DNA of 64,000 bases from Streptomyces sp. Je 1-79. GTDB taxonomy: Bacteria > Actinomycetota > Actinomycetes > Streptomycetales > Streptomycetaceae. The stretch covers positions 246,334 to 310,333 of the forward strand of contig NZ_JAMGSL010000010.1 of assembly GCF_025195125.1 (NCBI RefSeq). The letters run 5' to 3'. This document shows positions 55,707 through 64,000 of the stretch, one piece after another. Positions within the stretch are counted from its first letter, which is position 1. Each line of letters opens with the position of its first letter. Under the pieces are notes generated by a model. That model did not search any database. It was given only the letters and a program-made list of their open reading frames with translations, and was not told where the DNA came from. The translations under genes were made by a program, and so were the position numbers.

Positions 55707-56702
55707 ATGAGCGCAGGGGTGGTCGCCATCGCCGTCGTACCGGACCGGCGGATCGGGACGTCGCTGTGGGAGCTGTACGAACTCTCCCTCGCGTGCGGGG
55801 TCTTCGGCATCCCGCATCCCGACCTGGCCGACCCCTGGTACGAGCTGCGGCTGTGCGGGGACGCGGGCGACGCCGGGGTCTTCTCCCTGCGGACCGACCA
55901 CGGCCTCGACGGTCTCGTGGGCGCCGACACCGTCATCGTGCCGTCCGTGCCCGACGCGGTCGTGGAGGACGGCGAGGAGGTGCCGGCCGAGCTCGTCGAG
56001 GCGCTGCGCGCGGCCGCCGCCTCCGGCGCCCGGATGGTCTCGCTGTGCACCGGCGCCTTCGCGCTCGCCGCCGCCGGGCTCCTCGACGGCCGCCGGGCCA
56101 CCGCCCACTGGCAGCACACCGCGCAACTGGCCGCCCGCCACCCCGAGGTGATCGTGGACGACTCGGTCCTCTACACGGACGAGGGCACGGTGCTGACCAG
56201 TGCCGGTGCCACCGCCGCGCTCGACCTCTGCCTGCACCTGGTGCGCACCGACCTCGGCGCGACCGTCGCCGGGCAGCTCGCCCGCCGCCTCGTCGTCCCG
56301 GCCCACCGCCCCGGCGGCCAGGCCCAGTTCATCGAGGCGCCGCTCCCGCCGAGCGACGAGGACAGCCTGGGACCCGTACTGCAGTGGGCGACCGAGCGCC
56401 TGGCCGAGCCGCTGACCGTGGAGGGGCTGGCGCGTCGGGCCCGGATGAGCCCGCGCACCTTCCACCGGCGGGTACGGGAGGAGTACGGGACCACCCCGCT
56501 GCAGTGGCTGCTCCAGCAGCGGGTGGCCCGCGCCCAGTCCCTGCTGGAATCCACCGACCTGCCCGTGGAGCTGGTCGGCGACCACAGCGGACTGGGCTCG
56601 GCGGCCAACCTGCGCCGTCACTTCACCCGCGCCGTCGGGGTCTCCCCGTCCGGCTACCGGCAGGCGTTCAGGCCTTCGGGGCCACCTTCGAGAGGCCGTT
56701 GA
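55707..56702 (+). CDS. GlxA-type transcriptional regulator (DJ-1/PfpI domain plus AraC HTH)
   Basis: A 331-residue regulator. The N-terminal class-I amidotransferase-like domain (about 5-185) has C113-region MVSLCTGAFALAAAGLLDGR, and the AraC helix-turn-helix domain (about 225-322) includes LARRARMSPRTFHRRVREEY and LGSAANLRRHFTRAVGVSP. ATG at 55707, 96 bp from the divergent dehydrogenase, which is the likely target. The 3' end overlaps the convergent flavoprotein gene by 35 bp. Confidence 0.9.
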   Translation: MSAGVVAIAVVPDRRIGTSLWELYELSLACGVFGIPHPDLADPWYELRLCGDAGDAGVFSLRTDHGLDGLVGADTVIVPSVPDAVVEDGEEVPAELVEALRAAAASGARMVSLCTGAFALAAAGLLDGRRATAHWQHTAQLAARHPEVIVDDSVLYTDEGTVLTSAGATAALDLCLHLVRTDLGATVAGQLARRLVVPAHRPGGQAQFIEAPLPPSDEDSLGPVLQWATERLAEPLTVEGLARRARMSPRTFHRRVREEYGTTPLQWLLQQRVARAQSLLESTDLPVELVGDHSGLGSAANLRRHFTRAVGVSPSGYRQAFRPSGPPSRGR

Positions 56703-57951
56703 TGATGCGGTCCATCGCGTCACCGCCGGTCGGGTCCGTCAGGTTCGCCAGCATCTTCAGCGTGAACTTCATCAGGACCGGATGCGTCAGTCCGCGCTGG
56801 GTCGCGATCTTCATGATCTTCGGGTTGCCGATGATCTTCACGAATGCGCGGCCGAGCGTGTAGTACCCGCCGTAGGTGTCCTTGAGGATCTTCGGGTAGT
56901 TCTGCAGCGCCAGCTCGCGCTGGGCCGGGGTCGCGCGGGCGTGCGCCTGGACGATGACGTCGGCGGCGATCTGGCCCGACTCCATGGCGTACGCGATGCC
57001 CTCGCCGTTGAACGGGTTGACCAGGCCGCCCGCGTCACCGACGAGCAGCAGGCCCTTGGTGTAGTGCGGCTGGCGGTTGAAGGCCATCGGCAGCGCGGCG
57101 CCGCGGATCGGCGTCGTCATGTTGTCCGGGGTGTAGCCCCAGTCCTCCGGCATGGAGGCGCACCAGGCCTTGAGGACCTCGCGCCAGTCCAGCTCCCTGA
57201 AGGCGGAGGAGGAGTTGAGGATGCCGAGGCCGACGTTGGACGTGCCGTCGCCCATGCCGAAGATCCAGCCGTAGCCGGGCAGCAGACGGTCCTGCGGGCC
57301 GCGGCGGTCCCACAGTTCCAGCCAGGACTCCAGGTAGTCGTCGTCGTGGCGGGGGCTGGTGAAGTACGTCCGTACGGCCACGCCCATCGGCCGGTCCTCG
57401 CGCCGGTGCAGGCCCATGGCGAGGGAGATCCGGGTCGAGTTGCCGTCGGCGGCGACGACGAGCGGCGCGTGGAAGGTGACCTCGCGCTTCTCCTCGCCGA
57501 GCTTGGCGTGCACGCCGGTGATCCGGCCGGTGCGGTCGTCGATGATCGGGGCGCCGACGTTGCAGCGCTCGTACAGCCGCGCGCCGGCCTTCTGCGCCTG
57601 CCGGGCGAGCTGCTCGTCGAAGTCGTCACGCTTGCGGACGAGTCCGTAGTCGGGGTACGAGGCGAGGTCCGGCCAGTCGAGCTGGAGCCGGACGCCGCCG
57701 CCGATGATCCGCAGGCCCTTGTTGCGCAGCCAGCCGGCCTCCTCGGAGATGTCGATCCCCATGGAGACGAGCTGCTTGGTGGCGCGGGGCGTGAGGCCGT
57801 CGCCGCAGACCTTCTCTCGGGGGAACGCGGTCTTCTCCAGGAGCAGGACGTCGAGCCCGGCCTTGGCCAGGTAGTACGCCGTCGTGGAACCGGCCGGGCC
57901 AGCCCCGACGACGATCACGTCTGCGCTGTGCTCGGAGAGGGGCTCGGTCAC
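56668..57951 (-). CDS. Geranylgeranyl-reductase-family flavoprotein (MenJ-like)
   Basis: A 427-residue FAD enzyme. The dinucleotide motif VIVVGAGPAGSTTAYYLAKA starts near residue 12, VCGDGLTPRA near 48-57, and the second FAD motif VGDAGGLVNPFNGEGIAYAM near 302-321. Family members saturate isoprenoid chains; its place next to menG suggests partial reduction of the menaquinone side chain, as MenJ does in mycobacteria. GTG at 57951. Same strand as menG with a 150-bp gap. Confidence 0.88.
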   Translation of the reverse strand: MTEPLSEHSADVIVVGAGPAGSTTAYYLAKAGLDVLLLEKTAFPREKVCGDGLTPRATKQLVSMGIDISEEAGWLRNKGLRIIGGGVRLQLDWPDLASYPDYGLVRKRDDFDEQLARQAQKAGARLYERCNVGAPIIDDRTGRITGVHAKLGEEKREVTFHAPLVVAADGNSTRISLAMGLHRREDRPMGVAVRTYFTSPRHDDDYLESWLELWDRRGPQDRLLPGYGWIFGMGDGTSNVGLGILNSSSAFRELDWREVLKAWCASMPEDWGYTPDNMTTPIRGAALPMAFNRQPHYTKGLLLVGDAGGLVNPFNGEGIAYAMESGQIAADVIVQAHARATPAQRELALQNYPKILKDTYGGYYTLGRAFVKIIGNPKIMKIATQRGLTHPVLMKFTLKMLANLTDPTGGDAMDRIINGLSKVAPKA

Positions 57952-58101
57952 GGCGGGGTCTCCCGAAGACTCGACGGTAGTGCGTACCGGGGCAGTCTAT
58001 GGGGGCGTCCCGCAGCCCGTTCGGAGGGCCACCACAGGACATCGGTCCCGCCCGCGGAAAAGTGGTGCACGAGGGACGCGCGGGAGCACGCGCGTCCCGC
58101 G

Positions 58102-58797
58102 TCAGGCGGTCTTGAAGCCCCGGTGCAGGGCGACGATGCCGCCCGACAGGTTCCGCCAGGCCACCTTCGACCAGCCCGCCTTCTGGAGCAGACCGGCGAG
58201 GGCCGGCTGGTCCGGCCAGGACCTGATGGACTCGGCGAGGTAGACGTACGCGTCCGGGTTGGAGGAGACCGCGCGGGCCACCGGCGGCAGGGCGCGCATC
58301 AGGTACTCCTCGTACACCGTGCGGAACGGCGCCCAGGTCGCGTGTGAGAACTCGCAGATCACGACCCGCCCGCCGGGCTTCGTCACCCGGTACAGCTCGC
58401 GCAGCGCCGCCTCGGTGTCCTGGATGTTGCGCAGGCCGAAGGAGATGGTGACGGCGTCGAACACGTCGTCGCGGAAGGGGAGGTTCATGCCGTCCCCGGC
58501 GGTGAACGGCATCCACGGGTGGCGCTGCTTGCCGACCCGGAGCATGCCGAGCGAGAAGTCGCAGGGCACGACGTACGCCCCCGCGCGGGCGAAGGGCTGC
58601 GAGGAGGTCGCCGTCCCGGCCGCCAGGTCGAGGATCCGCTGCGCCGGGCGGGCGTCGACCGCCTTGGCGACCTCCTTGCGCCAGCGCCGGTCCTGGCCGA
58701 GGGAGAGCACGTCGTTGGTGAGGTCGTAGTTCGCCGCCACGTCGTCGAACATCGAGGCGACTTCGTGCGGCTGCTTGTCCAGGGATGCTCGGGTCAC
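58102..58797 (-). CDS. menG: Demethylmenaquinone methyltransferase
   Basis: A 231-residue SAM-dependent methyltransferase of the UbiE/MenG family. It has FDDVAANYDLTNDVLSLGQD (about 17-36, the UbiE signature), motif I LDLAAGTATSS (57-67) and ISFGLRNIQD (about 128-137). It performs the last ring methylation of menaquinone. The GTG at 58797 has GAGG upstream and gives a normal length; sequence upstream in the same frame does not fit the family. Confidence 0.93.
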   Translation of the reverse strand: MTRASLDKQPHEVASMFDDVAANYDLTNDVLSLGQDRRWRKEVAKAVDARPAQRILDLAAGTATSSQPFARAGAYVVPCDFSLGMLRVGKQRHPWMPFTAGDGMNLPFRDDVFDAVTISFGLRNIQDTEAALRELYRVTKPGGRVVICEFSHATWAPFRTVYEEYLMRALPPVARAVSSNPDAYVYLAESIRSWPDQPALAGLLQKAGWSKVAWRNLSGGIVALHRGFKTA

Positions 58798-58940
58798 TGG
58801 CGTTCGGCCTCGCAGACTCGGGTACGGACGGTACGGAGGTAACAGGAGCATTGTCTCAGGGCCTCCCCGGCCCCGACCGGCAGGGCGCGCTCCGACCGGC
58901 CACGCGAGGCCGGCAAGAGCCCCATGACGCCCGACAGGGC

Positions 58941-59543
58941 CTAGCGGCGGCGGTGGACCAGGCGGCCGTCGATGACGGTCGCCACGCAGGTCGAGGCGCC
59001 GAGGCGGACGAGGGCGGCGGCGTCGGGGACGTCGAAGACGGCGAAGCGGGCGGGGCCGCCCGGCGTCAGGCGCGGCAGCAGTACGAGCGGCACCGGGGAG
59101 AACGACGGGCGCCCCGGCAGTCTCTCCGGCCGGCGGCCGACGGCGAGTCCGGCCCGGCGCACCGCGTCCACGGCGGCCCGCCCGCGCAGTTCACCGGCGA
59201 CGGCGACCGTCCCGTGCGCCAGCATCCGCTGCACGCCACGGCGCGCGGAGGCGCCCCGCCGCGCGGGGTCGGCACGGAAGATCCGCTGCGCACGCTCCCC
59301 CGTGATCGCCTCGGTACCGAACCCCTCGGCCTCCCGCGGATCCGGGTGGTAGGCCCCTTCGAGCAGCTCGGGCGCGTACGGGTTGAGCAGCCCCGGCGTG
59401 AGGATGCCGGGCCACCGCCGCACCCGCGCCTCGGGACGGACGGCGGCCAGGTCGTCGAAGGGGCCGACGGCGGCGATGTGCGCGCCGTCGACCAGGATCG
59501 CGGTCTCGGGCGACGCCTCGGCGACGTGGATCGTCAGCACCAC
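58941..59543 (-). CDS. Short amidohydrolase/imidazolonepropionase-like protein
   Basis: A 200-residue protein with the start and end of an amidohydrolase composite (ETAILVDGAHIAAVGPFDDL and RWPGILTPGLLNPYAPELLEG at the N-terminus; FAVFDVPDAAALVRLGASTCVATVIDGRLVHR at the C-terminus, both quoted in part). The barrel in between is cut down to about 100 residues, and the metal-binding HxH and later His/Asp ligands are missing. It lies 4 bp after mqnC and before menG, so it is probably co-expressed with menaquinone genes. Either a repurposed non-catalytic protein or a shrunken enzyme. Confidence 0.7.
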   Translation of the reverse strand: MVLTIHVAEASPETAILVDGAHIAAVGPFDDLAAVRPEARVRRWPGILTPGLLNPYAPELLEGAYHPDPREAEGFGTEAITGERAQRIFRADPARRGASARRGVQRMLAHGTVAVAGELRGRAAVDAVRRAGLAVGRRPERLPGRPSFSPVPLVLLPRLTPGGPARFAVFDVPDAAALVRLGASTCVATVIDGRLVHRRR

Positions 59544-59547
59544 GGGG

Positions 59548-60747
59548 TCAGTTGGCGTTCAGGAGCTTCAGCTCCGGGTGCGCCGTACCGCCCTCGATCG
59601 CCGTGGAGGAGATGTGCGAGACGACGCGCTCGTCGACCGGGTCGTTCGCCGGGTCGTCGTGGACGAGCAGGTGCTCGTACGTCGTGGCGCGCTGCGCCGG
59701 CACTCGGCCCGCCTTGCGGATCAGGTCGATGATCTCCATGCGGTTCGAGCGGTGCTTCGCGCCCGCCGAGGAGACCACGTTCTCCTCCAGCATGATCGAG
59801 CCCAGGTCGTCCGCGCCGTAGTGGAGCGACAGCTGGCCGACCTCCTTGCCCGTGGTCAGCCACGAGCCCTGGATGTGGGCGATGTTGTCCATGAAGAGCC
59901 GCGCGATCGCGATCATCCGCAGGTACTCGAAGAGCGTCGCCTGCGTACGGCCCTTGAGGTGGTTGTTCTCGGGCTGGTACGTGTACGGGATGAAGGCCCG
60001 GAAGCCGCCCGTCCGGTCCTGCACGTCACGGATCATCCGCAGGTGCTCGATGCGCTCGGCGTTCGTCTCGCCCGTGCCCATCAGCATCGTGGACGTCGAC
60101 TCCACGCCGAGACCGTGCGCGATCTCCATGATCTCCAGCCACCGCTCGCCGCTCTCCTTGAGCGGGGCGATCGCCTTGCGCGGGCGCTCCGGCAGCAGTT
60201 CGGCGCCGGCGCCGGCGAAGGAGTCGAGACCGGCCTTGTGGATGCGGGTGATCGCCTCCTCGACGGAGACACCGGAGATGCGGGCCATGTGCTCGACCTC
60301 GGACGCGCCGAGGGAGTGGATGACCAGCTGCGGGAAGTCCTTCTTGATGGCCGCGAAGTGCTTCTCGTAGTACTCGACGCCGTAGTCCGGGTGGTGGCCG
60401 CCCTGGAACATGATCTGGGTGCCGCCCAGCTCCACGGTCTCCGCGCAGCGGCGCAGGATGTCGTCGAGGTCGCGGGTCCAGCCCTTGGCGGTGTCCTTCG
60501 GCGGCGCGTAGAAGGCACAGAACTTGCACGCCGTCACACAGACGTTCGTGTAGTTGATGTTCCGCTCGATGATGTACGTCGCGATGTGCTCCGTACCGGC
60601 GTAGCGGCGGCGGCGCACGGCGTCGGCGGCCGCGCCCAGCGCGTGCAGCGGCGCCGAGCGGTAGAGGTCGAGCGCCTCTTCGGGGGTGATCCGGCCACCC
60701 TCTGCGGCGCGGTCGAGGACGGACTGAAGGTCGGCCTTCTCGGTCAC
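59548..60747 (-). CDS. mqnC: Cyclic dehypoxanthinyl futalosine synthase
   Basis: A 399-residue radical-SAM enzyme of the futalosine pathway. The cluster motif CVTACKFC gives C70, C74 and C77. Further signatures are GGHHPDYGVEYYEKHF, and the C-terminal HYGADDLGSIMLEENVV (about 315-331), shared by MqnC, MqnE and CofH. It closes the second ring on the way to menaquinone. GTG at 60747. Followed closely by the amidohydrolase-like gene. Confidence 0.95.
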   Translation of the reverse strand: MTEKADLQSVLDRAAEGGRITPEEALDLYRSAPLHALGAAADAVRRRRYAGTEHIATYIIERNINYTNVCVTACKFCAFYAPPKDTAKGWTRDLDDILRRCAETVELGGTQIMFQGGHHPDYGVEYYEKHFAAIKKDFPQLVIHSLGASEVEHMARISGVSVEEAITRIHKAGLDSFAGAGAELLPERPRKAIAPLKESGERWLEIMEIAHGLGVESTSTMLMGTGETNAERIEHLRMIRDVQDRTGGFRAFIPYTYQPENNHLKGRTQATLFEYLRMIAIARLFMDNIAHIQGSWLTTGKEVGQLSLHYGADDLGSIMLEENVVSSAGAKHRSNRMEIIDLIRKAGRVPAQRATTYEHLLVHDDPANDPVDERVVSHISSTAIEGGTAHPELKLLNAN

Positions 60748-60807
60748 CGGCTGAGTCCCTTTCGGAGGGTGGAATCTAAGGACTGAACCAGCCTACGCCA
60801 GCACTTC

Positions 60808-62850
60808 TCAGGACTTCCGCAGGGTGCCGCTGGGCCGGCCTGCGGCTTCCTCCTCGGAGCGGTACGTGAGCGTCCCGTCGGCGCCGAGGGTGAGGGTGAA
60901 GGAGGAGGTGCCCCCGGTGCACAGGCCCTCGGTGCCGGGGCGGTCGGGGTCGGTGCGGTCCGCGATGCGGAGTTCGGTGGAGGTGGCGGCGGTGAGCCTG
61001 CCGATGCCGTGGCAGCGGACGGTGGTGCCCAGGACGCTGAGGGAGTGGGTGGTGCGTACGACGTCCTCACCGGCGCCGCCCTTGGTCACGACGGCGGTGA
61101 AGTCGCCGTGCGGGGAGCCGTTGCGCTCGGTGGTGGGCCCCGTCCAGGTGCCGAGGAAGCCGGCAGGGACGGAGCCGGGCGCCGAGGTCGGCGTGGGGGT
61201 ACGGCCGGGGGTGCGCGTGGGTGTGGCGCTGGGGGTGCCCGTGCGCGTGGGTTCGTTGTCGGCGGGAGGACCGGCGGTGTTCCCGCCGGTCCTGCCGGCG
61301 TCGGCGCCGCGTCCCCCGCCGGGCAGCAGCTCGAAGAGGTACCCCGCTCCCAGGGTCACGGAGGCGAGCGCACCGGCGACGGCGAGCGCGACGGTACAGC
61401 TGACGCGCCGGCCGGCGGCGAGGGAGAGCGTGGCCTGCCGCCGCCGGGGACCCTCCCCGCCGGGGGCGGTGGTGTCCTGACCGGCCGCCGGGACGCCGAA
61501 GAGGCCAGGGGCACCGGAAGCGGGACCGACCGGAGAGAAGGGCGGCCCGAAGACGCCGGACCCGGGAGCGGGCGATCCGGCCGGAACGGGTGGATCGGCC
61601 GGGGCGGAGGGGGTGGGCGGGGTGAACGGGCCGGGCGGGGTGGAGGGTCTGGGCGGGGTGAACCGGCCCGGCTGATCGGACGGGGTGGGCGGGGCGGGCG
61701 CGGTGAAGGGGCCGGGCTGATCGGCAGGAGCGAGCGGGGTGGACGGGGTGGACGGGGTGGAGGGGCCGGGACGGCCGGGTGGGCCGAAACGGCTCGCCCC
61801 CTCGGTCTCGTCCTCGGGCGGCAGGACCGCCAGAGGGCCGAAGACACCCGACGGCGGGCCGGTCGCGGGCCCTTCGGGAGCGGGCTCCCACACCGAAGAG
61901 CCCGTGAAGGGCGCGGGACCCGAGGCGTTCGGGTCGGCCCCGAACCCTCCCGTACCCGCGTCGAGCTCCAGCAGCTGTACGGCCGTCCGGCTGATCTGCT
62001 CCACCAGCGGTGTCGGCAGCCAGCCGGCCGACACCAGGACCGCCGCACCGGCCGGTGCCAGCGCGGAGGCGAGCGCGGACGGCGTCGGACGGTCCGACGG
62101 GTCCTTCGCGAGGCAGGCCGCCACCAGCTCCCGCAGCTCCCCTGCCAGGGCGCCCAGTTCGGGCTCCTCGTGGACCACCTTGTAGAGCAGGGTGGCCGAG
62201 GTGTCACCGGGGAAGGGCGGTGCTCCGATCGCCGCGTACGCGAGGACCGCGCCGAGCGAGAAGACGTCGGACGCGCCGGTCGCGCTCTGCCCGAGGATCT
62301 GCTCGGGCGCCATGTAGCCGGGCGAGCCGATGGAGACCCCGCTCGCGGTGAGCGAGGCCGTGCCGTCCATGGCCCGCGCGATGCCGAAGTCGATGAGCCG
62401 GGGGCCCTCCAGGGTGGCCAGCACGTTGGACGGTTTCACGTCGCGGTGCACGAGGCCGAGCGCGTGCACGCCCGCCAGCGCCTCGGCGAGACCGGCGCCC
62501 AGCGTCCGTACGGTGTGCTCGGGCAGCGGGCCGACCGCCTCCACGGCCCGGGCGAGCGTCGGCCCGGCGACGTAACCGGTCGCGACCCACGGGACCGGGG
62601 CTTCGGGGTCCGCGTCCAGGACGGGCGCCGTCCACCGGCCGCCGACGCGGCGGGCGGCCTCCACCTCGCGCCGGAACCGCTCCCGGAACTGCGCGTCCAG
62701 GGCGAAGTGCGGGTGCACGATCTTCACGGCGACGGTCCGGCCGCCCTCGTTGCGGGCCAGATAGACACGGCCCATCCCACCGGAACCGAGCCGGCCGAGG
62801 AGCCGGTAGGCGCCGATGGTCCTCGGCTCCCCTGCGTCGAGCGGCTGCAT
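60808..62850 (-). CDS. Membrane Ser/Thr protein kinase with extracytoplasmic domain
   Basis: A 680-residue kinase. The kinase domain is about 12-270 (K43, HRDVKPSN with D137, DFG 154-156, GSPGYMAPEQ). A long Pro-rich linker (about 305-470, with repeated FxPPxPSxP-type units) leads to one membrane helix (about 484-506). Outside there is a Thr/Pro segment and a compact beta domain (about 565-680, with a Cys pair at RCHGIG and LCTGGT). Unlike the two kinases at 12267-16715 it has no binding-protein domain or twin-arginine motif. ATG at 62850, divergent from the esterase. Confidence 0.9.
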   Translation of the reverse strand: MQPLDAGEPRTIGAYRLLGRLGSGGMGRVYLARNEGGRTVAVKIVHPHFALDAQFRERFRREVEAARRVGGRWTAPVLDADPEAPVPWVATGYVAGPTLARAVEAVGPLPEHTVRTLGAGLAEALAGVHALGLVHRDVKPSNVLATLEGPRLIDFGIARAMDGTASLTASGVSIGSPGYMAPEQILGQSATGASDVFSLGAVLAYAAIGAPPFPGDTSATLLYKVVHEEPELGALAGELRELVAACLAKDPSDRPTPSALASALAPAGAAVLVSAGWLPTPLVEQISRTAVQLLELDAGTGGFGADPNASGPAPFTGSSVWEPAPEGPATGPPSGVFGPLAVLPPEDETEGASRFGPPGRPGPSTPSTPSTPLAPADQPGPFTAPAPPTPSDQPGRFTPPRPSTPPGPFTPPTPSAPADPPVPAGSPAPGSGVFGPPFSPVGPASGAPGLFGVPAAGQDTTAPGGEGPRRRQATLSLAAGRRVSCTVALAVAGALASVTLGAGYLFELLPGGGRGADAGRTGGNTAGPPADNEPTRTGTPSATPTRTPGRTPTPTSAPGSVPAGFLGTWTGPTTERNGSPHGDFTAVVTKGGAGEDVVRTTHSLSVLGTTVRCHGIGRLTAATSTELRIADRTDPDRPGTEGLCTGGTSSFTLTLGADGTLTYRSEEEAAGRPSGTLRKS

Positions 62851-62996
62851 CTCTCCCCCAAGGTGGACCGAGTCGTGGACCGGGTCGTGGGCCGGATCAC
62901 CCCGATTCGGAACCGTACCCAGCCAACCGATCGCCCACCACGCCCCTCCTCCCTTCCGTAATCACCCGTCCTGTCCGAAACACCCGGAGTCGCCCC

Positions 62997-64000
62997 ATGA
63001 CCCGCCTCCCCAGGTTCCTCGCCGCCGCCCTCGCCCTCGGTACGGCGGCCGCACTGGTGACCGGTTGCTCGGAGGAGGGCGCGCCGGTCACGTTCGACAC
63101 CCCGCACTCGGCGACGAGAGCGCAGGGCGGCGGGACCGGGGGCACCGGGAACGGCCGTGAGCGGGGCCCCGAAACGGTTCTCCCCACCGGCCCCAAGGCG
63201 CGTTTCACGACGGCCAACACCCTGGAGGACGGCACCAGGATCGGCGTCACCACGCTCGCGGGCGCGAAGTCCGGTTTCACGGGCAAGGTGTGGGTGTGGG
63301 CGCCGAAGCAGTATTTCGACCCGGAGTACGCCGCGAGCGGCTTCCCGGTCCTCGTGGCACTGCCGGGCGGAAACGGTTATCCGATGAATTACTGGATGGG
63401 CACGGACCTCAAACTCCAGTCGAGCATCAGTACGTGGTCGCAGGAGGGAAAGAGCCTGCCGTTCATTGTCGTGATGCCCGTCCTCAACCCTGACGACACG
63501 TACTACTACGACGGCAGCGATATACCCGGGCAGCCGAAAATGGGAACCTGGCTCACGGAGGACGTGCCGGATTTCGTCCGCGCGAATTTCCGTACCTTCG
63601 CGTCCCGTGACGGCTGGGCATTCATGGGCTCGTCCTCGGGCGGCTTCGCCGGACTCAAGGCGGTGCTCCAACGACCGGACAGGTTCAAGGCCGTCATCGC
63701 GTCGGGTCCGGACACCGTGCCGGACTCCCCGCTGTGGGCGGGACACGAGACCGAGCGGCAGGCGAACAACCCGGAGAGGCTGGCCGAAGCGCTCGGCGCG
63801 AAGCCGGACAGCGCGGAGAACCGGGTGTATCTCGCGTTCCAGATCGGGACGGAGGAGTCCGGCTTGGGGCGGCTGAAGACCTTCATGAAGAACCACACCA
63901 AGGGCCCGGTGAAGACCCGCCTCCAGGTCATCCAGGGCGGCGGGCACAACGCGAGGAGCTACGTCCAGGGGATGGGGGACGGTTCGATCGCGTGGATCAG
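62997..64000 (+). CDS. Secreted alpha/beta-hydrolase esterase lipoprotein (3' end outside the window)
   Basis: The frame is open from the ATG at 62997 to the window edge (334 codons). GGAG lies 8 nt upstream of the start. A signal peptide ends in the lipobox VTGC (cysteine about residue 24), followed by a Gly/Thr linker. The hydrolase domain resembles the antigen-85/esterase-D group: VWVWAPKQYFDPEY, then FPVLVALPGGNGYPMNYWMG, and the nucleophile elbow FMGSSSGGFAGLKAV with the catalytic serine at about 222. The histidine in GGGHNARSYVQG is a good candidate for the third catalytic residue. It may act on cell-envelope esters. Confidence 0.85.
   Translation, partial: MTRLPRFLAAALALGTAAALVTGCSEEGAPVTFDTPHSATRAQGGGTGGTGNGRERGPETVLPTGPKARFTTANTLEDGTRIGVTTLAGAKSGFTGKVWVWAPKQYFDPEYAASGFPVLVALPGGNGYPMNYWMGTDLKLQSSISTWSQEGKSLPFIVVMPVLNPDDTYYYDGSDIPGQPKMGTWLTEDVPDFVRANFRTFASRDGWAFMGSSSGGFAGLKAVLQRPDRFKAVIASGPDTVPDSPLWAGHETERQANNPERLAEALGAKPDSAENRVYLAFQIGTEESGLGRLKTFMKNHTKGPVKTRLQVIQGGGHNARSYVQGMGDGSIAWI

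Noticed and set aside
58941..59543. Pseudogene call for the short amidohydrolase-like gene
   Set aside because: The frame is intact over 200 codons with normal codon bias and tight coupling to mqnC. I kept it as a CDS with a note on missing ligands.

Overview
The window is chromosomal DNA from a Streptomyces or a very close actinobacterium. The evidence is the very high G+C with GC-saturated third codon positions, many GTG starts and a few TTG starts, genes joined by 4-nt start/stop overlaps, futalosine-route menaquinone genes beside respiratory complex I, and LAxTG and Tat-like export signals. The gene order resembles what I remember of the nuo region of the S. coelicolor chromosome; that is recall, not a search. 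I see no rRNA, tRNA, CRISPR array, prophage or biosynthetic gene cluster.

Layout. (1) 1-5052, minus strand: a second, incomplete complex I locus, nuoA2-B2-C2-H2-I2-J2-K2-L2 (L2 runs off the edge), with no D, E, F or G genes and with an unusual 273-residue repetitive tail on NuoC2. A 191-bp MITE-like element sits just upstream of nuoA2. (2) 5413-8965, plus strand: two paralogous HisKA_3 histidine kinases and one NarL-type response regulator. (3) 9236-12218: korAB, a 2-oxoacid:ferredoxin oxidoreductase. (4) 12267-17533, minus strand: a lipoprotein gene and two paralogous Ser/Thr kinases, each fused through an internal twin-arginine membrane segment to an extracytoplasmic type-1 binding-protein domain. 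(5) 17618-23266: two HxlR-type regulators with probable partners (an NmrA-like SDR and an MFS pump), a RarD-type permease, and a VOC protein preceded by a 37/40-bp minisatellite. (6) 23534-37072: secreted and metabolic genes: an FG-GAP-like repeat protein, a DUF1203 protein, an M28 aminopeptidase, a LolA-like protein, a long-chain polyprenyl diphosphate synthase, a POT peptide transporter, a CocE-type hydrolase, a LAxTG surface protein and fumarylacetoacetase. (7) 37137-53162, minus strand: the complete nuoABCDEFGHIJKLMN operon with a Rex-like operator upstream and a possible 59-codon small gene between nuoG and nuoH. (8) 53842-64000: an NlpC/P60 hydrolase, an imine-reductase-like dehydrogenase divergent from a GlxA-type regulator, then (minus) a third Ser/Thr kinase, mqnC, an amidohydrolase-like gene, menG and a geranylgeranyl-reductase-like flavoprotein, and finally a partial secreted esterase.

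How it fits together. Menaquinone synthesis (mqnC ring formation, polyprenyl side chain, MenG methylation, probable side-chain reduction) lies beside the enzyme that reduces menaquinone (NuoA-N). A Rex-like site would tie complex I expression to the NADH/NAD+ ratio. The second nuo locus and korAB may form a separate ferredoxin-linked or ion-pumping branch, but that is speculative. The least understood parts are the Tat-anchored kinase/binding-protein pair, the small ORF inside the nuo operon, the repetitive NuoC2 tail, and the MITE in front of nuoA2.
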